A stretch of DNA of 64,000 nucleotides from Lonicera japonica (GCA_021464415.1 JAKCWG010000758.1:62001-126000), one strand, 5' to 3'; positions 47,871 to 59,940 are shown, counted from the first letter of the stretch. Notes: generated by a model from the letters alone, not told the origin. Made by a program: numbers and translations.

Positions 47871-48349
47871 AAAAAATTCTTTCAAGAAAAATACAAGAAA
47901 AAAGAAGCAAGAATTTAGCTTTACCTTCTAGATTAAAAAGCTAATGAAAGAATCGTCTACAGCACCGAGCAGAACAAATTACTCATACTCGACCTTCAGA
48001 ATCTGCATCGTCAAACTTCAAACTAATGCTCCATATTTGCTAACTCTACTCAGAATACAAAGAAAATGATTGGAAAAAAAATCATCATCAAGCGGATTAA
48101 CAGAGAACTAGACCATATACACATTCAAAAACATCAAATAAAACATATATAATCCACACAAAATCTGATAGAGGCAAAATCTTTCGAATAAAACAGATCT
48201 TTCGCTTTTATAGTTAGACAAAGGGAACTAAATCTTAAGACTAGATAGAGAATTAGGTGATATGTATAGAGATGGGACTACGCTATATCCTACCAACCAA
48301 ATAATCTATACCAAAGAAACAAACCTAAAGATGTGACTACGCGCAAAAA

Positions 48350-49998
48350 GTGCGAAGTATTGCACCCAAGTGTAGGCGATCAAGTTATAGTATACTTGAG
48401 AAAGTCCAAGGTCGAACCATAGGGAAGGTAAGGAATCTATTTCTTCTAGGTATCTCTATTAAGGGGAAGAAAGGAAAAGAAAAGAAAAGATGATTAAAAT
48501 GGGGATAAAGAAGGAAATGAAACTAAAGTAAACTACTAATTAAGTAAACTAAAACTAAAGGCAAATATAAACCTAGGGTGCAAAAGTAAAGGGAATCCAC
48601 GAACGCAAGTTTTTTTACCTAAAAAGCTTCATAAATGCACGAAATTAGTTAAACTAAAAAGTGTAACACTCCTAAAGGTTCCTAAAGGGAACATGCAAAT
48701 AAACTAAAAATAAATAAACTAATTAAAACATCATACTAATTAAACAAATCAGAATATTAAGTGAACTTAAATCAACGAGAAACAAACGTTAGGGGTATAT
48801 CTGTAATTAGGGAGTATGAAACTAGTCCAATCGGGTAATCTTCTAAGTTTAAACAAAATTTTTCATTAAGGTTCAGCTCCTAGACCTTCCAACCATCCAA
48901 TTATATTGATACTACAAGTATATGGCAGCCCATGCATGATAAAGACTATATAGACTAGCTTTGAGTAATAGAATTTGATAATGAAGCTTTTTTACTTTGA
49001 AAAAATGTAATTTGGAACCTAGTATTGCTAGTACGTGACAAAAATAATTCAAGTTAATTAAACTTCTCAAAAAGCAGTAGCTTAACACTCCTATAAGATT
49101 TGAATAGGTTTGAACGTGATTCAAATCAAATATGTCTTAAAAAAAATGCCGAAAGTCAAAACTAGCAGTTTTTCGACACTTACGTGAATAAATACCCAAA
49201 AAGCGCCAAATCATCCAATTCACTTAAGAAACTAACCCAACTAATTATAGGATAAATACCTTCCTCAAATCAGCCACGTTAGGGTTTTGGCGCAAAAATC
49301 CGTGAATTGACGTTTTATGGTTCTTAATTAATCAAAGAAATTTTTTTAGTTAACTTATGGAAACATGTTTTTAACACGTGCAAAGATAAGAAAACACTGA
49401 TACATTCAGTATGTGATCTATAAACAATAAAAAAATCAGATTCAAACATAAATTGGATTATATTTGAAGATTAATCATGCATCTTTCACTACGGACCCCT
49501 AACTAATGATTTAGCTACACATATTCAAATTAAACATGAAAACAAGTTTAGAAATCATAAAAAACATTATAAAAGTACCTAATAATGTGGAAAATAAGAT
49601 TTAAAAACTTTTGGCTTGGGAATTTCTCAACTCCGATTTAAAACGAAGAATTTCTCAATTCTTTCCTCTTGGGATCACTCTTGAACACTTTCATTCACTT
49701 AATTCATGCTTGGGGACTTTCTATTCTCTTCTTGCTAGCGCTTTGGGGGTAGTTTGTGGAGTTTTCCTCACCTCGGGCCTCAGAATGGATTATGACTCCT
49801 TTTTCGGGCCTTTTTCTTGCACTTTTTCGCTTTCAACCTTCCTTCTTGCATACTACTTTAGTTTATAGACCACTTTAGGCCTATAAAATAGCTTAGTAAT
49901 ACAAAAATACAATGCAATGCATCCTTTTCAAGCTTAAACTGAATTTACATGTAGTTTTTGGTTTTAGACGGTAACTATAAGCTAATTGAGCATTGTTT
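48350..49998 (-). mobile_element. Gypsy-type LTR nested in the CACTA element
   Basis: The + strand start TGCGAAGTATTGCACCCAAGTG and the following ATCAAGTTATAGTATACTTG / GGTCGAACCATAGGGA parallel the opening of the solo LTR at 58,192 (CACTTGGTACC side). On minus, a TATA-like TTTTATAGGCC lies near 49,880. The outer end near 49,998 (GAGCATTGTTTA) is diverged; flanks AAAAG and AAAGG could be the target duplication. No internal region is attached. Confidence 0.5.
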
Positions 49999-50625
49999 AA
50001 AGGATTAGAAATGCAATTTTTGGGCTGAATCAAGATGAAAAAAATTAAAAAAAACTCGACAACAAAAAGGGCATATAAAAACTCGTTTATTATATATTAA
50101 AAGTAGAAGACCAAAATAGATCAAAGATATAACTGAAGATGCAAAGGAAATTTGAAAAAGAAAAATAGCGAAAGCATCAGATTTGGCGGTGGAGAGATGA
50201 AATTGTACGTAGAGATTTGGCATAGATCGGCGTTAATGGTGAAGAGTTATGAGAGAGAGAGCTTAAGGATGAAAGTGATGAACAAGTGTGAGAAAGTGGG
50301 GCTCAAAATTTTAGAAAAAGGGGGAGTCAAAATTAGAAAAGGGGAGGTGAAAATTATATGAGGGATATTGCCAATTGGTATCCCTCTCCCGTAAAGTGAC
50401 ACAAAATTACCTGTTGTTTCGGTTTAAACACGGGACATGTGTTCCATTCTCCTTGTCCCAGTCTTAAACCATTACAATATGTCCAAATAAATGTTACATG
50501 TTAAAAAATACTCCTCACATATAACGAAAAGGAGCTAGTCCCGTTAATAAACCGTCATAATTTCTTGTCGTGGTTTAGGACCGTCATAAATGCTTTGCGC
50601 ATTTTAGTGCCATTTTGGTGTAGTG

Positions 50626-51477
50626 ATTATATTTTATTTAGATTTGGTTACTTGATCTAGTGGTAGATTACTTGATGTTGTTTGCAATAAAAATAAAAGA
50701 AAAAAAAGGAAAGAAAGATCCATGACATTTCCCTTGTTGGAACAGTGGGATAGGTGAAGAGAATTTTGGAATGGATGGTAGAGGTAAAGAAAAATGAAGT
50801 GGGTACCACAAGTATAAAAAAGAAACACATTTATTTCTTGGTGGTGAAATTAGTTACAATGGATGCCTTTAGCCCCCACTTTATTAGAAGAACTAAATTG
50901 AATAGCTTAGGAGATTTATTATCAATTTTAATAATTTAAGAAATAAAGTGTTGAGAGATTGTTCAAAGGTGGTTATTGTAAATTATAGCAAGAGCTATTT
51001 TTTTCTCGAAGGTCTTTTTCTTGAAGGTAAAAGTAAGATGTCTTATATTATGGATAAATTTTTTGTTATTTATATGGATATCTTGGTATAATGAGTTGGT
51101 AACATATTGGAATGAAGAAATAGTCGCAATTCAAATCAACAACAAAAGAAAAGAAACTATCTCTATATGGAAAAGCCGAATTTAACATGTTGGGATGAAT
51201 AAATAGTCGCAATTCAATCAACAACAGAATAAAGAAACTCTCTATAGATGGAAAAGCCGAATCTAATCCACTACCGCCTATAAAGTATCATTCAAAGATA
51301 ATTAAACTTATAAAGGATTCTTCGCACATACATTTTAATTCTTGGTTTGATCATATAAATTAGTACACAAGAACTATAGGATATAGATGCTGAAGAAATA
51401 TATCCAACAGATATACCAAATATATCCATATTGTCAGAGGAATTAGAAAAAATAAAAAAACCAAGGACGCAAAAACA
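50626..51477. repeat. Dispersed module copy, no gene
   Basis: Contains ACAATGGATGCCTTTAGCCC and TTGAATAGCTTAGGAGATTT, as at 37,808-37,880. A block of about 80 bp (AGAAATAGTCGCAATTCAA...GGAAAAGCCGAATCTAA) is tandemly repeated at 51,115-51,185 and 51,200-51,265. The open frames have no domain. Confidence 0.55.
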
Positions 51478-51481
51478 ACCC

Positions 51482-51655
51482 ATTGAATTGGACTTGGCTC
51501 CTATCCATTACCCCTTCGGTCCAATTCCGTTCAAGGGGGTCTAATTTGATTGCTAAGAGGATGAATTTTTTCATGACATTTGGTAGAGATTATCTCTCTA
51601 AATGAGTAGATTATGTCTACAAAATTTCATCAAGAAATTCAAATAGGAAGTGGGA
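51482..51655 (+). repeat. Inverted flank of the copia element, left arm
   Basis: About 175 bp (TCGGTCCAATTCCGTTCAAG, GGGGTCTAATTTG, CTACAAAATTTCATC) that recur as the complement at 57,385-57,556. The two arms frame the copia element, so the copia element probably inserted within a pre-existing inverted repeat. Confidence 0.7.
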
Positions 51656-51713
51656 GTAATAAAAATTTGATGCATTTGTTCATTTTGACCATTCATATTT
51701 TAGATCATCATAT

Positions 51714-52175
51714 TATTGCAACAAACCGCTCATAACCGAGCACGACGCAATAGCGAAGGATCTCACAAGCCCAAATTGTTTATTGAAAAAAGAACTTGAC
51801 ACAAAAAAGCACACTCATAATAGAGAAATAGGAAATAAAGCAACAATCACACAAAACAAGGTTTTATCGTGGTGTATGCGTAAACGCCACTAATCCATAC
51901 AGATGATGGCTTCTATTGATAATTGGAACAAATAGTTGATTACAAGCACACCCGAAAAAAATCTCACTAATGTTTTGCTCTCAAGTCACTTTTCAAGTCT
52001 ATATAACAAAATGAGCCAAAAACGCACTAAATAGGCAAAGTGCCTGGGACCATGATCGATCATGGTATACCCTATGATCGATCATGAAACCCACTGGAAA
52101 TCCCTGCCAATACCATGATCGATCATGGACATACCCATAATCGATCATGGTTATACTATAGAGAGCCAAACTTCA
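51714..52175 (-). mobile_element. 3' LTR of TNT1-like copia element (462 bp)
   Basis: Matches 56,960-57,376. On minus it runs from TGAAGTTTGGCTCTC to GTTGCAATA (TG...TA, the last base pair being degenerate). It carries four ATGATCGATCAT-type palindromes at 52,050, 52,074, 52,113 and 52,137. The left flank pentamer is CATAT; the right LTR is followed by TACATAT, so a CATAT duplication is possible with a 2-bp offset. Confidence 0.85.
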
Positions 52176-52305
52176 CAAATCCCTACCATGACGCACTATC
52201 TAGCTAACTTATCCAGTAAATTGCCCACCTCACTCCACTTGTTCCTCCATCAATACTGTTATAGCATCAAACTTGGCCCCGAAGAGCCTCCACCCCAATG
52301 GGGCC

Positions 52306-54287
52306 TTAACACCGAAGAATGTTAACTAAAGTTGAGCAGTGCTCAAACTTGGTCGTCGGTACCACCTTCGCCATCATATCTGCAAGATTATCATTGGTGC
52401 CAATTTTCTTCAAAATTACTTCACCACTATCGATAATCTCGTGTATGAAATGGAACTGGACATTAATATGCTTCATTCGTCCGTAATGAACTTGGTTCTT
52501 GGCCAAATGAACAGTGCTCTGGCTATCACAATGTATGTCGACATTCTCCTAAACTATCCCCAAGTCACCAATCAAACCCCGAAGTCACAATGCTTCCTTG
52601 ACTGCCTCTATTGTAGCAATGTACTTCGTTTCTGTAGTAGACAACGCCACTACACCTTGCAACATTGACCTTCAGCTAATCGGACCACCATTAAATGTGA
52701 AAACAAACTCCGTGGTCGACCGTCGCTTATCAAAATCCCCAGCATAGTCCGAATCAACATACCCATAAATAATACACCCCTTGGTTCTCTAGTACACCAA
52801 TCCCTTATTCTTTGTCCCTTGTAGGTACCGTAAAATTCACTTAACAGCATTCCAATGCTGTTCCCCCAGATTTTCCATGAACCTACTAATAATGCTCACA
52901 GCTTGAGCAATATCCAGTCGAGTACACACTATGGCATACATCAAGATTCCTACCACACTTGCATACGGAACTTGAGCCAATACTCCACTTCTTTATCTGT
53001 TTCTAGAGCCATACTTAGGGGTGTTTTCGATTTCGGTCGGGTTAGAAAGTAAGGTACCCCAAACCCAAACCCAAACCAAACTTTTCAGTTTGATTTTGGT
53101 TCGATTTTATTCGGTTTTGACATTTTAAAAAAAATCAATTTAACATAAAAATGTAATACTAATAGTAATGTAAGAATGATTCATATTCAAATTAAAGTCA
53201 TGATTTTTTAGAAACAAGGAGCAACATATAAATACCATGTTTTCTATTTAATTACAATTTTATTTGTACATTTATAAGAATGAAACACATTAAATAAAAT
53301 GATGAATTATCTTTCTATCATGTATGTGATAAAAAAATCTCAGCATTGTGTAGTTAATTAAATTATAAAGGCACGCGTTGATGACTATTTTTTTAAGATT
53401 ATCAGAATATGGAATTAATAAGAAATATATTCTTATAAAATGTCATCTTTTTTGCATTATAGTATAATTAATGTGTGCCCTTAGAGTATATATTAACATT
53501 TTTTTTCTTATACATAATTCTGTTCGGTTCGGTTTAGTTCGGTTTTAGACTAGCTTGCCCCAAACCCGAACCAAACTTTTCTATTTTGGTTCGATTTTCT
53601 TGTTTTCCTAAACTGGACTACCACTTTCTCTAAATACTGCCTTTGATTGAGTCACAATCTTCCATTCTTCCTCTCCTTTATTATCTCCATTCCCAGAATC
53701 TTCTTGGCTCCACCCAAGTGCTTCATCTCAAACTTGAGACTCAACTGAGCCTTCATTGTGTTGATATCAAACATAGTCGATGAACAAATAAGCATATCAT
53801 CAACATACAAGAGTAAGCAGATAAGGGAATCTCCCTTGAGCTTCTTGAAGCAAACACAATGATCAAAATCACTCCACTTGAATTTCTGAGCCATCATGAA
53901 TGTGTCAAACTTCTTATACCATTGTCTAGGCAATTGCTTCAACCCGTACAAGGACTTCTTCAGTTTGCAAACATAATCTTCCTTGCCAACAACCTTGAAC
54001 CACTTTAGTTGAGATATATAAATCTCTTCTTCTAGATCCCCATGCAAGAATGTTGTCTTGACGTCGAGTTGTTCAAGCTCTAAGTCAAACTGCGATACCA
54101 TATCTAATAGCACTATAATGGAAGTGTATTTTACTACCGGAGAAAATATTTCATTATAATCCACCCTTTCCCATTGTGCAAATCCCTTAGCCACCAATCT
54201 TTCTTTATAACGAACATCTGAATCTAGAACCCTGTCATTCTTAGCAAACACCCATTTAAACCTAATTGACTTTTTCCCTTTCGGCAA
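52306..54287 (-). pseudogene. pol: Copia RT and RNase H, split by an insertion
   Basis: C-terminal half of the TNT1-like polyprotein. RT (54,287-53,652): KARLVAKGF-like RYKERLVAKGFAQ, LDVKTTFLHGDLEEEIY, LYGLKQLPRQWYKKFD and the catalytic LLLYVDDMLI. The frame continues to LSQRQYLEKV near 53,630. An AT-rich insert of about 600 bp follows. The remaining part (53,010 downward) has VPYASVVGILMYAIVCTR, then RNase H with GYVDSDYAGD, ALSTTETKYIA and HCDSQSTVHLAKN, ending near 52,306 after DNLADMMAK. About 20 residues expected between the two parts are missing. Single stops occur near 52,815 and elsewhere. The catalytic residues themselves are kept. Confidence 0.87.
53014..53610. mobile_element. Insertion in copia pol, TTCGGTT/AACCAAA-rich ends
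   Basis: About 600 bp break the copia frame. It starts TTAGGGGTGTTTTCGATTTC and ends GTTTTCCTAA, and the flanking 90 bp at each end are built of AAACCCAAACC/TTTTGGTTCGATTTT motifs that occur in both orientations. This fits a decayed MITE, yet target duplications are not visible and some copia codons are lost, so a rearrangement is possible. Confidence 0.5.
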
Positions 54288-54766
54288 CTTGCAAAGATCC
54301 CAGGTTTCATTTTAGTGAAGATAATTCATCTCCTTACCCATGGTTGTCTTCCATTTATCACAATGATTATTCGCCACTGTTTCCCGATAAGAAGTCGGTT
54401 CATCGCCATAAATCACCAATGCATATGACACACTATCTTTATAGCCAAATCGTTGCGGTGCTCGTCGAACGCTATGCTCCCTTCCGCTCGCCAAAAACGG
54501 TACCTCTTGTTGTCATTGATTAGACCCCTAATAGGAATCTCCACATTCTCTGAATCGCTATCAGAAGAACCAACCAGAGCAGTCACTTCCAATTGCACCG
54601 GATTAGTCACCACTAGAGTAGTAACTTCCATTTGCATCACTTTGCTCTTTTCACTCTTATCGAGAGTCTTCTCATTTTCTCCCGTAGGCATCTTGAGCAA
54701 AGATGCCTCATCAAATGTAACATCTTTGTTAATGATTATTTTTTTGTCTTGAAGACACCATAACTT

Positions 54767-56039
54767 TTATCCTTTGAATTTAATTTTTAAACTTATAAAG
54801 ATTGCCTTTCGGGCTCTTAAATCAATCTTATTTTCACGGATGTGATAATAAGTCGGACACCCAAAAATGTGCAATGAATCGTAATTTGTATGAGATCCTG
54901 TCCAAACCTCTATAGGAGTTTTGCAATTGACCCTTGAAGATGGAAACATATTCACGATATAGCTAGCATAGGATAAAGCCTTCGCCCAATACTATTTTCC
55001 TAAATCTGCATTTGGCAGCGTACATCACTTTTTCAAGTAAGGTACAGTTCATCCTTTCAGTTACTCCAGTCTGCTGTGGTGTACCTCTAACAGTGAAATG
55101 GTGAACAATTCCCTCATACTGATAGTACTCCTTAAACGGATCAGTAGTGTACTCTACGCCGTTATCGGATCTAAGCACCTTAATCTTCCTGCCAAGCTGA
55201 TTTTTGACCATCTTCTTCCATCATAGAAACACCACCAAAGACCTTGTCTTTGTGCTTCATGAGATATACCCAAATCCTCCTAGAGAAATCATTTACAAAT
55301 GTAATAAATTAATGATTATCTCATAAGGATTTCATCTTGGAAGGCCCCCAAACATTCGTGTGTATGTAGTCAAGCAACCCTTTCGGGCAATGAATAGCTA
55401 TCATAAACTTCACCCGTGTTTGTTTCTCGAACATACAATGCTCGCAAAACTCTAGCCTACAGCTCTTCACACCCTTGAGAAAACCTTGCTTACATAACAC
55501 CGTCATCGTTTTCTCCCCGACATGTCCCAATCTCATGTGCCACAATCTCGTTGAATTTGAACTTGTACTTGCTCCACCTACTTCTGTATAAATTAAAGCA
55601 CTACCTATCACCGTACTACTTTGAAGGAAATAAGGATTACCTCCTTATTTCCCTTCATTAACACCAAGGCGCCAGAGGTAACCTTTAGCATTTCACTATC
55701 GAGCACAATCTTGCACCCGTTAGAATCTAAAGAACCTAAAGAAATTAAATTCTTCTTCAAATTCGGGATGTACCTGACTTCTTTCAGAGTTTTGACTACT
55801 TCATCATGTAACTTTAACTTGACCGTTCCAATACCCACCGTCCTATAAACGTGATCATTGCCCATCAAAACCGTTCCTCCATTCACCTTCGTTAAGTTAT
55901 GGAAAAGGTCCTTATTTAGGCACATATGGTACGAACAACCCGAGTCTAAAATCCACTTGTCTATTAAGCTTTCCCTAGGAGTAACCACCAACATACTCTC
56001 AAAATCACCATCCCCTAAAGTAACATAATTCGCGGTATC
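54767..56039 (-). pseudogene. pol: Copia protease and integrase
   Basis: Middle of the TNT1-like polyprotein. Protease: WILDSGCSYHMC (the D-S-G active site) then VRYIPNLKKNLISLGSLD. Pre-integrase zinc motif: LWHMRLGHVGEKTM through FCEHCMFEKQTRVKF. Integrase core: DYIHTNVWGPSK, in which the usual first catalytic Asp position (TDVWGP) is Asn; then LRSDNGVEY with the second Asp, and NCTLLEKV around the Glu region. A stop near 55,608, a frame break at 55,320-55,215 and another near 54,960 divide the frame. The IFGCPTYYHIRENK block follows at 54,870. The frame breaks make an active integrase implausible. Confidence 0.85.
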
Positions 56040-56836
56040 ATATGTTTTCTTCTTATTCCCCTTGTCTACCCAAGCATTAGGACAATTCTTCTTCATATGC
56101 TCTTTCCTTTTGCACTTATAACATTCCATGTTATCTAAATACTTAGTACGTGACTTGGGCTGAGAGTTGTTGTGCTTTGCTTGTTTCTGATCATCCGTCT
56201 TCCCCGCGTAACCAACGCATCGGACGATGTACTACATTTCTCATTCTATCTCTGCTCATTACTGAGCAGTGCCAAAGAGACGTCCTCATATTTCACTGAA
56301 TTATTGCCATGTAACAACGTGGTGCTTAAATATTCATAGGATTCCGAAAATGAATTGAGAAACAAAATAGCTTTATCCTTATCTTTCATGTCATCATTCA
56401 AGTTTAACAAATCAGAAATCATTTTGTTAAACTCATCGACTTGCTCACTCATTGATGTACGTCTAATATCTTCAAACTGTAACAACTTTTTCTTGAGATA
56501 GAGATGATTCTTTATGCTTTTCATCATGTACTTCTCTTCTAGTGTCCTCCATATGCTAGTCACGGATTTCTCAAGCATAACGTAATATATCACATTTTGA
56601 ATTAGATGCAACTGGATATTGCTACAAGCCTTCAAATCATACTCTTTTCATTCAACATCTGTCATCATCGTGGGCTTATCTTCCACACCCAATAATGCCT
56701 TATGCAAATCTTGTTGGATCAAAACATCGCGCATTTGGCATTGCCATATGCTGAAATTTACCAACTTTTCATCGAATTTCTCTATGCCAAACTTTATCGC
56801 TGACACCTTTGAGGTCTTAGAAGTAGTCATCTTCAA
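56040..56836 (-). pseudogene. gag: Copia gag with zinc knuckle
   Basis: Starts at 56,836 (MKMTTSKTSKVSAIKFGIEK) just inside the primer site. One TGA (near 56,648, where relatives have Trp) interrupts an otherwise single frame to 56,246: SIWRTLEEKYMMKSIKNHLY, VDEFNKMISDLLNL, LLNSF-like LFLNSFSESYEYLS. After a frame change the CCHC knuckle CYKCKRKEHMKKNC stands at 56,123-56,082, all four ligands kept. Of TNT1/Tork type. This is the best preserved gag in the window. Confidence 0.85.
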
Positions 56837-56943
56837 TCGTCAATGAACTTGACAAACCAACAACGAGACAAAGATTGAAAAATCTTATATAGGAATTTTA
56901 TCAAACATTTGGCGTGCAACACAAATCACACCTTTCTTGTTTT

Positions 56944-56956
56944 GCCTCTGATACCA
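56944..56956 (-). other. Primer-binding site, initiator-Met tRNA
   Basis: Minus strand TGGTATCAGAGGC, matching the usual copia site TGGTATCAGAGC with one inserted G, 3 bp from the LTR. Confidence 0.85.
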
Positions 56957-56959
56957 ATT

Positions 56960-57376
56960 TGTTGCGACAAACCACTCACAACCAAGCATGACGCAACGGG
57001 GAAGGATCTCACAAGCTCAAATGGTTTACCGAAAGAAGAACTCGACACAAAAAAGCACCCTCACAATAGAGAAATAAGAAATAAAACAACAATCGCACAA
57101 AACAAGGTTTTATCGTGGTGTTGGCGTAAATGCCACTAATTCACACAGATGAAAGCTTATATTGATAATCGGAACAAAGAGTTGATTACAATCACACAAA
57201 AAAATCTCATCAATTTTTAGCTCTTAAGTCACTTTTCAAGTCTATATAACAAAATGAGCCAAAAACACACTAAATAAGTAAAGTACCTGGGACCCCATGA
57301 TCGATCATGAAACCCACTGAAAATTTCTGCCAACACCATGATCGATCATGGTTATACTATGGAGAGCCAAACTTCA
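56960..57376 (-). mobile_element. 5' LTR of TNT1-like copia element (417 bp)
   Basis: On minus TGAAGTTTGG...GTCGCAACA. It is 45 bp shorter than its partner, having two instead of four ATGATCGATCAT-type palindromes (57,295 and 57,336). The two LTRs differ at many positions, so the insertion is old. Confidence 0.87.
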
Positions 57377-57384
57377 TACATATC

Positions 57385-57556
57385 ACCTATTTCTAGATTG
57401 AATCTTCATATGAAATTTTGTGGACATGATCTACTTATCATAGAGATCATTTATACCAAGTTTCATGAAAAAATTTATTTGTTTAGTCCTCAAACTAGAC
57501 CCCCTTGAAAAGAATTGGACCGAAAGGTAATGGAGATGAGCCAAGTCCCATTGAAT
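57385..57556 (-). repeat. Inverted flank of the copia element, right arm
   Basis: Complement of 51,482-51,655, directly outside the 5' LTR. Confidence 0.7.
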
Positions 57557-57566
57557 CAAGAATGAC

Positions 57567-58186
57567 AGTGCAAAATGGCAATGTTTAGAAACATAAGATG
57601 AGGATCACACACATAGAATTCCAGAATGTCTCAATTCTAGAAAATCGCAATACCAATAGTAATTTTATACAAGATTCAACCATATTTACCAACACTCATG
57701 AACGGTATGTTACCATTCATCAGAAAAACAACTTCTATCAACAAATAGAAAGCAAAAACTGTTGTAACCTCGCCACTATCCTCACCCACTAGCTACATGT
57801 CCATGCCCACCAACTTCCTGCAGAGGATGAAGTGGAGGTAGTGATAAGTCCAATGGGAAATTTCAAATCGTAAGCCCTGGTTTTCTGTGTTCTAACATTG
57901 GAATCCGACGATCCCATTATTCCCCCAGGATTCGAATTCAATGTTACCTAAAGACCACTAACACCACCCCCATCAACCAAAGGCTAGCATCATCAGACAC
58001 AGTGACACCAACAACAGACCAAGGAAGGAGGGACGCTATAAGAGAAAAAAAGGGATACACCATTACATATTCCTCCGATATTTCAAGATCCTATATATCT
58101 TCCATTTGCCAATCAAGGGGAGCAAACTAATGCCGGGTATCAGGCAACACAAGGACAGGATCACTCAGGATAAACTCAGTCAATGT
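57567..58186 (+). pseudogene. LINE upstream part (possible ORF1), decayed
   Basis: Reads through the nested LTR into the LINE on the other side: the sequence before 58,187 and after 59,945 is continuous once the LTR and one CAAAG are removed. Coding-like pieces are EDEVEVVISPMGNF and ESDDPIIPPGFEFN, the latter recalling proline-glycine-phenylalanine ends of plant L1 ORF1 proteins. Several stops. The left limit is unknown. Confidence 0.4.
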
Positions 58187-58191
58187 CAAAG

Positions 58192-59940
58192 TGACGCGCC
58201 GAAAATACTTCCGTGCTTAGGTACCCAAGTGCAGGTTGTCAAGTTATAATACTTGGTAAGTCCAAGTGTCGAACCACAAGGATAGTCGGAAAGACGATGT
58301 GGTGATTACGAGTCCAAGGTTTTATTAAGGGAATTTAATTGGTTGATTTTAGTTGTTGATTTTAAAGTCTTGCAATAAAAATTAAAATGATGTAATAATA
58401 GGTGAGAAAAGGCTAAGGCATTATAGAATTCATTTGTTTTGCAAAGTTAAGTAAAATCAATCTCATTCAAAGTTCTCAATGCAATTCCTAAGTGTTGAAT
58501 ATTTTACCCATTTCTAAGCAAAAGGGTGTGGAGCAAAAGCAACCCATTCCCATATAAATGCCATATAAAGAAAGGGTGTAAGCAAATATCAACACAAGTG
58601 TATCTCTCATTTTTATCTTGTGACAAAGGGTGTGAAGCAAGTGCAACCCATTCCCATATAATATCAACCAAGATTCAAACTTAAAATACACAAAAAGAAA
58701 AGGCATAAATTTAAACAAGGCATTTAAGAACTCATTGTTAGTTTCCCCTAGGCAAATGACTTGATTATGAAAATGGCCAACTACAAAGAGTTTAGCTCGA
58801 TAAATCATAACATTTCATTTGTCTAAGATTGGGAAGTCTAGGTGGAGGTCAAACCGTCCTATATAGACTTATTTGATAAATACAAATTGAATCCTTAAAA
58901 TGATTAATGAAGTTGTTTATGACATAAATTTAAAAGATCCTCTTTGGCAACACTTTAACTAAGAAGATGATGAGTCTTAAAATCACATAAAGTGTAGAAA
59001 GCACTCAACATATCATTAAAGTATTTAAAGATTAAAATCTCAAATTTATGGTGTTTCTATGAATATTCAAAGACTAATCATGCTTGGCAATGAAAAGTAT
59101 CTCATTCAAAGAAAGAATGGACATAGGCTAGTAAGAAATACACAAGTGTATCATTTTCTCATTAATGCTTGAGATCTATGTATACAAGGCATACAAAGTC
59201 AAATCATCATATGAAAATTATCTTACTAGCTTATGAATGGTTGAAAAAAATGGAGAAGATGAAGGATTCAAAAAGTATTTAACAATACTAACAATGGAAT
59301 GAGAATTGAACTTACATAATTAATGCATTGCAAACTTCATCTTTTAGCCTTAGCAAAGAAATTTACTCCATAATAAATGTAGAGACAAGAATTATAAAAG
59401 TGAACTCCATTTCTCTCTCTAGAAAATAAAACTATTACAAGCTCTCTATAAATTGAGAAATGAGAAGTAATAAAAGTGTTCTCTCCAACACAACAATGAA
59501 GACTATAAATAGGAGAGTTGTGTTGGATGCTAAAATAATAAACAATGCTTTTTATTTTTATTTTTTTATTGTTTATTTTTGGTGGAGAATTCCACTTTCT
59601 TGGATGCTCTTTAATCACATGGAGAATTCCACTTTCTTTCTTTAATCACATGGACATGGAGACTTTCTTTCTTGGATGCTCTTTAATCACATGGAGATGG
59701 AGACTTTCTTGAATTCTTTTTGTCCATGGAAAATTCCAATATTGTATTAAATATAATATTTCTTGAAATCTAAAGACACCAAAATAAACACAAAAATATG
59801 CCTTTCCAAGTATTGTTAAATACAAAAGTGCTACGAGACTAATCGCGAAATAAGTTGGCAAACCGAGTAGTTTTAGAGAAATAAACGCGTCAAACAACTC
59901 CGAAAATGAGCAAATGAATGACAATATTAAGCGTTTATCA
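58192..59940 (-). mobile_element. Solo LTR (1,749 bp) with perfect 5-bp TSD
   Basis: On minus it runs from TGATAAACGCTTAATATTG to TTTTCGGCGCGTCA. The pentamer CAAAG is duplicated at 58,187-58,191 and 59,941-59,945. It belongs with the LTR at 31,414 by its start and with the piece at 48,350 by its end. Two direct blocks of about 75 bp occur at 58,520-58,600 and 58,620-58,680 (GGTGTG(G/A)AGCAA, CAACCCATTCCCATATAA), and three repeats of CTTTAATCACATGGA at 59,610-59,690. Confidence 0.92.

Larger units (their letters stand above)
43414..50625. mobile_element. CACTA (En/Spm-type) transposon, non-autonomous, 7.2 kb
   Basis: The right end is CATTTTGGTGTAGTG (complement CACTACACCAAAATG); the left end reads AACTACACCAAAATA, one base off CACTA at its first position. 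Both ends carry arrays of short mirrored subterminal repeats of the form TGTCACGGTTTAAAACCGTGACA: about eight in 43,438-43,830 and four in 50,405-50,590. These are expected binding sites for a TNPA-like protein. No transposase was recognised. The interior holds exon-like gene fragments and a nested LTR. The 3-bp target duplication cannot be settled (TAT left, ATT right). Confidence 0.8.

Noticed and set aside
53061..53090. AAACCCAAACCC run as an interstitial telomere
   Set aside because: The plant telomere unit is TTTAGGG; here the words are irregular and part of a longer mixed AACCAAA/TTCGGTT block within an insertion.
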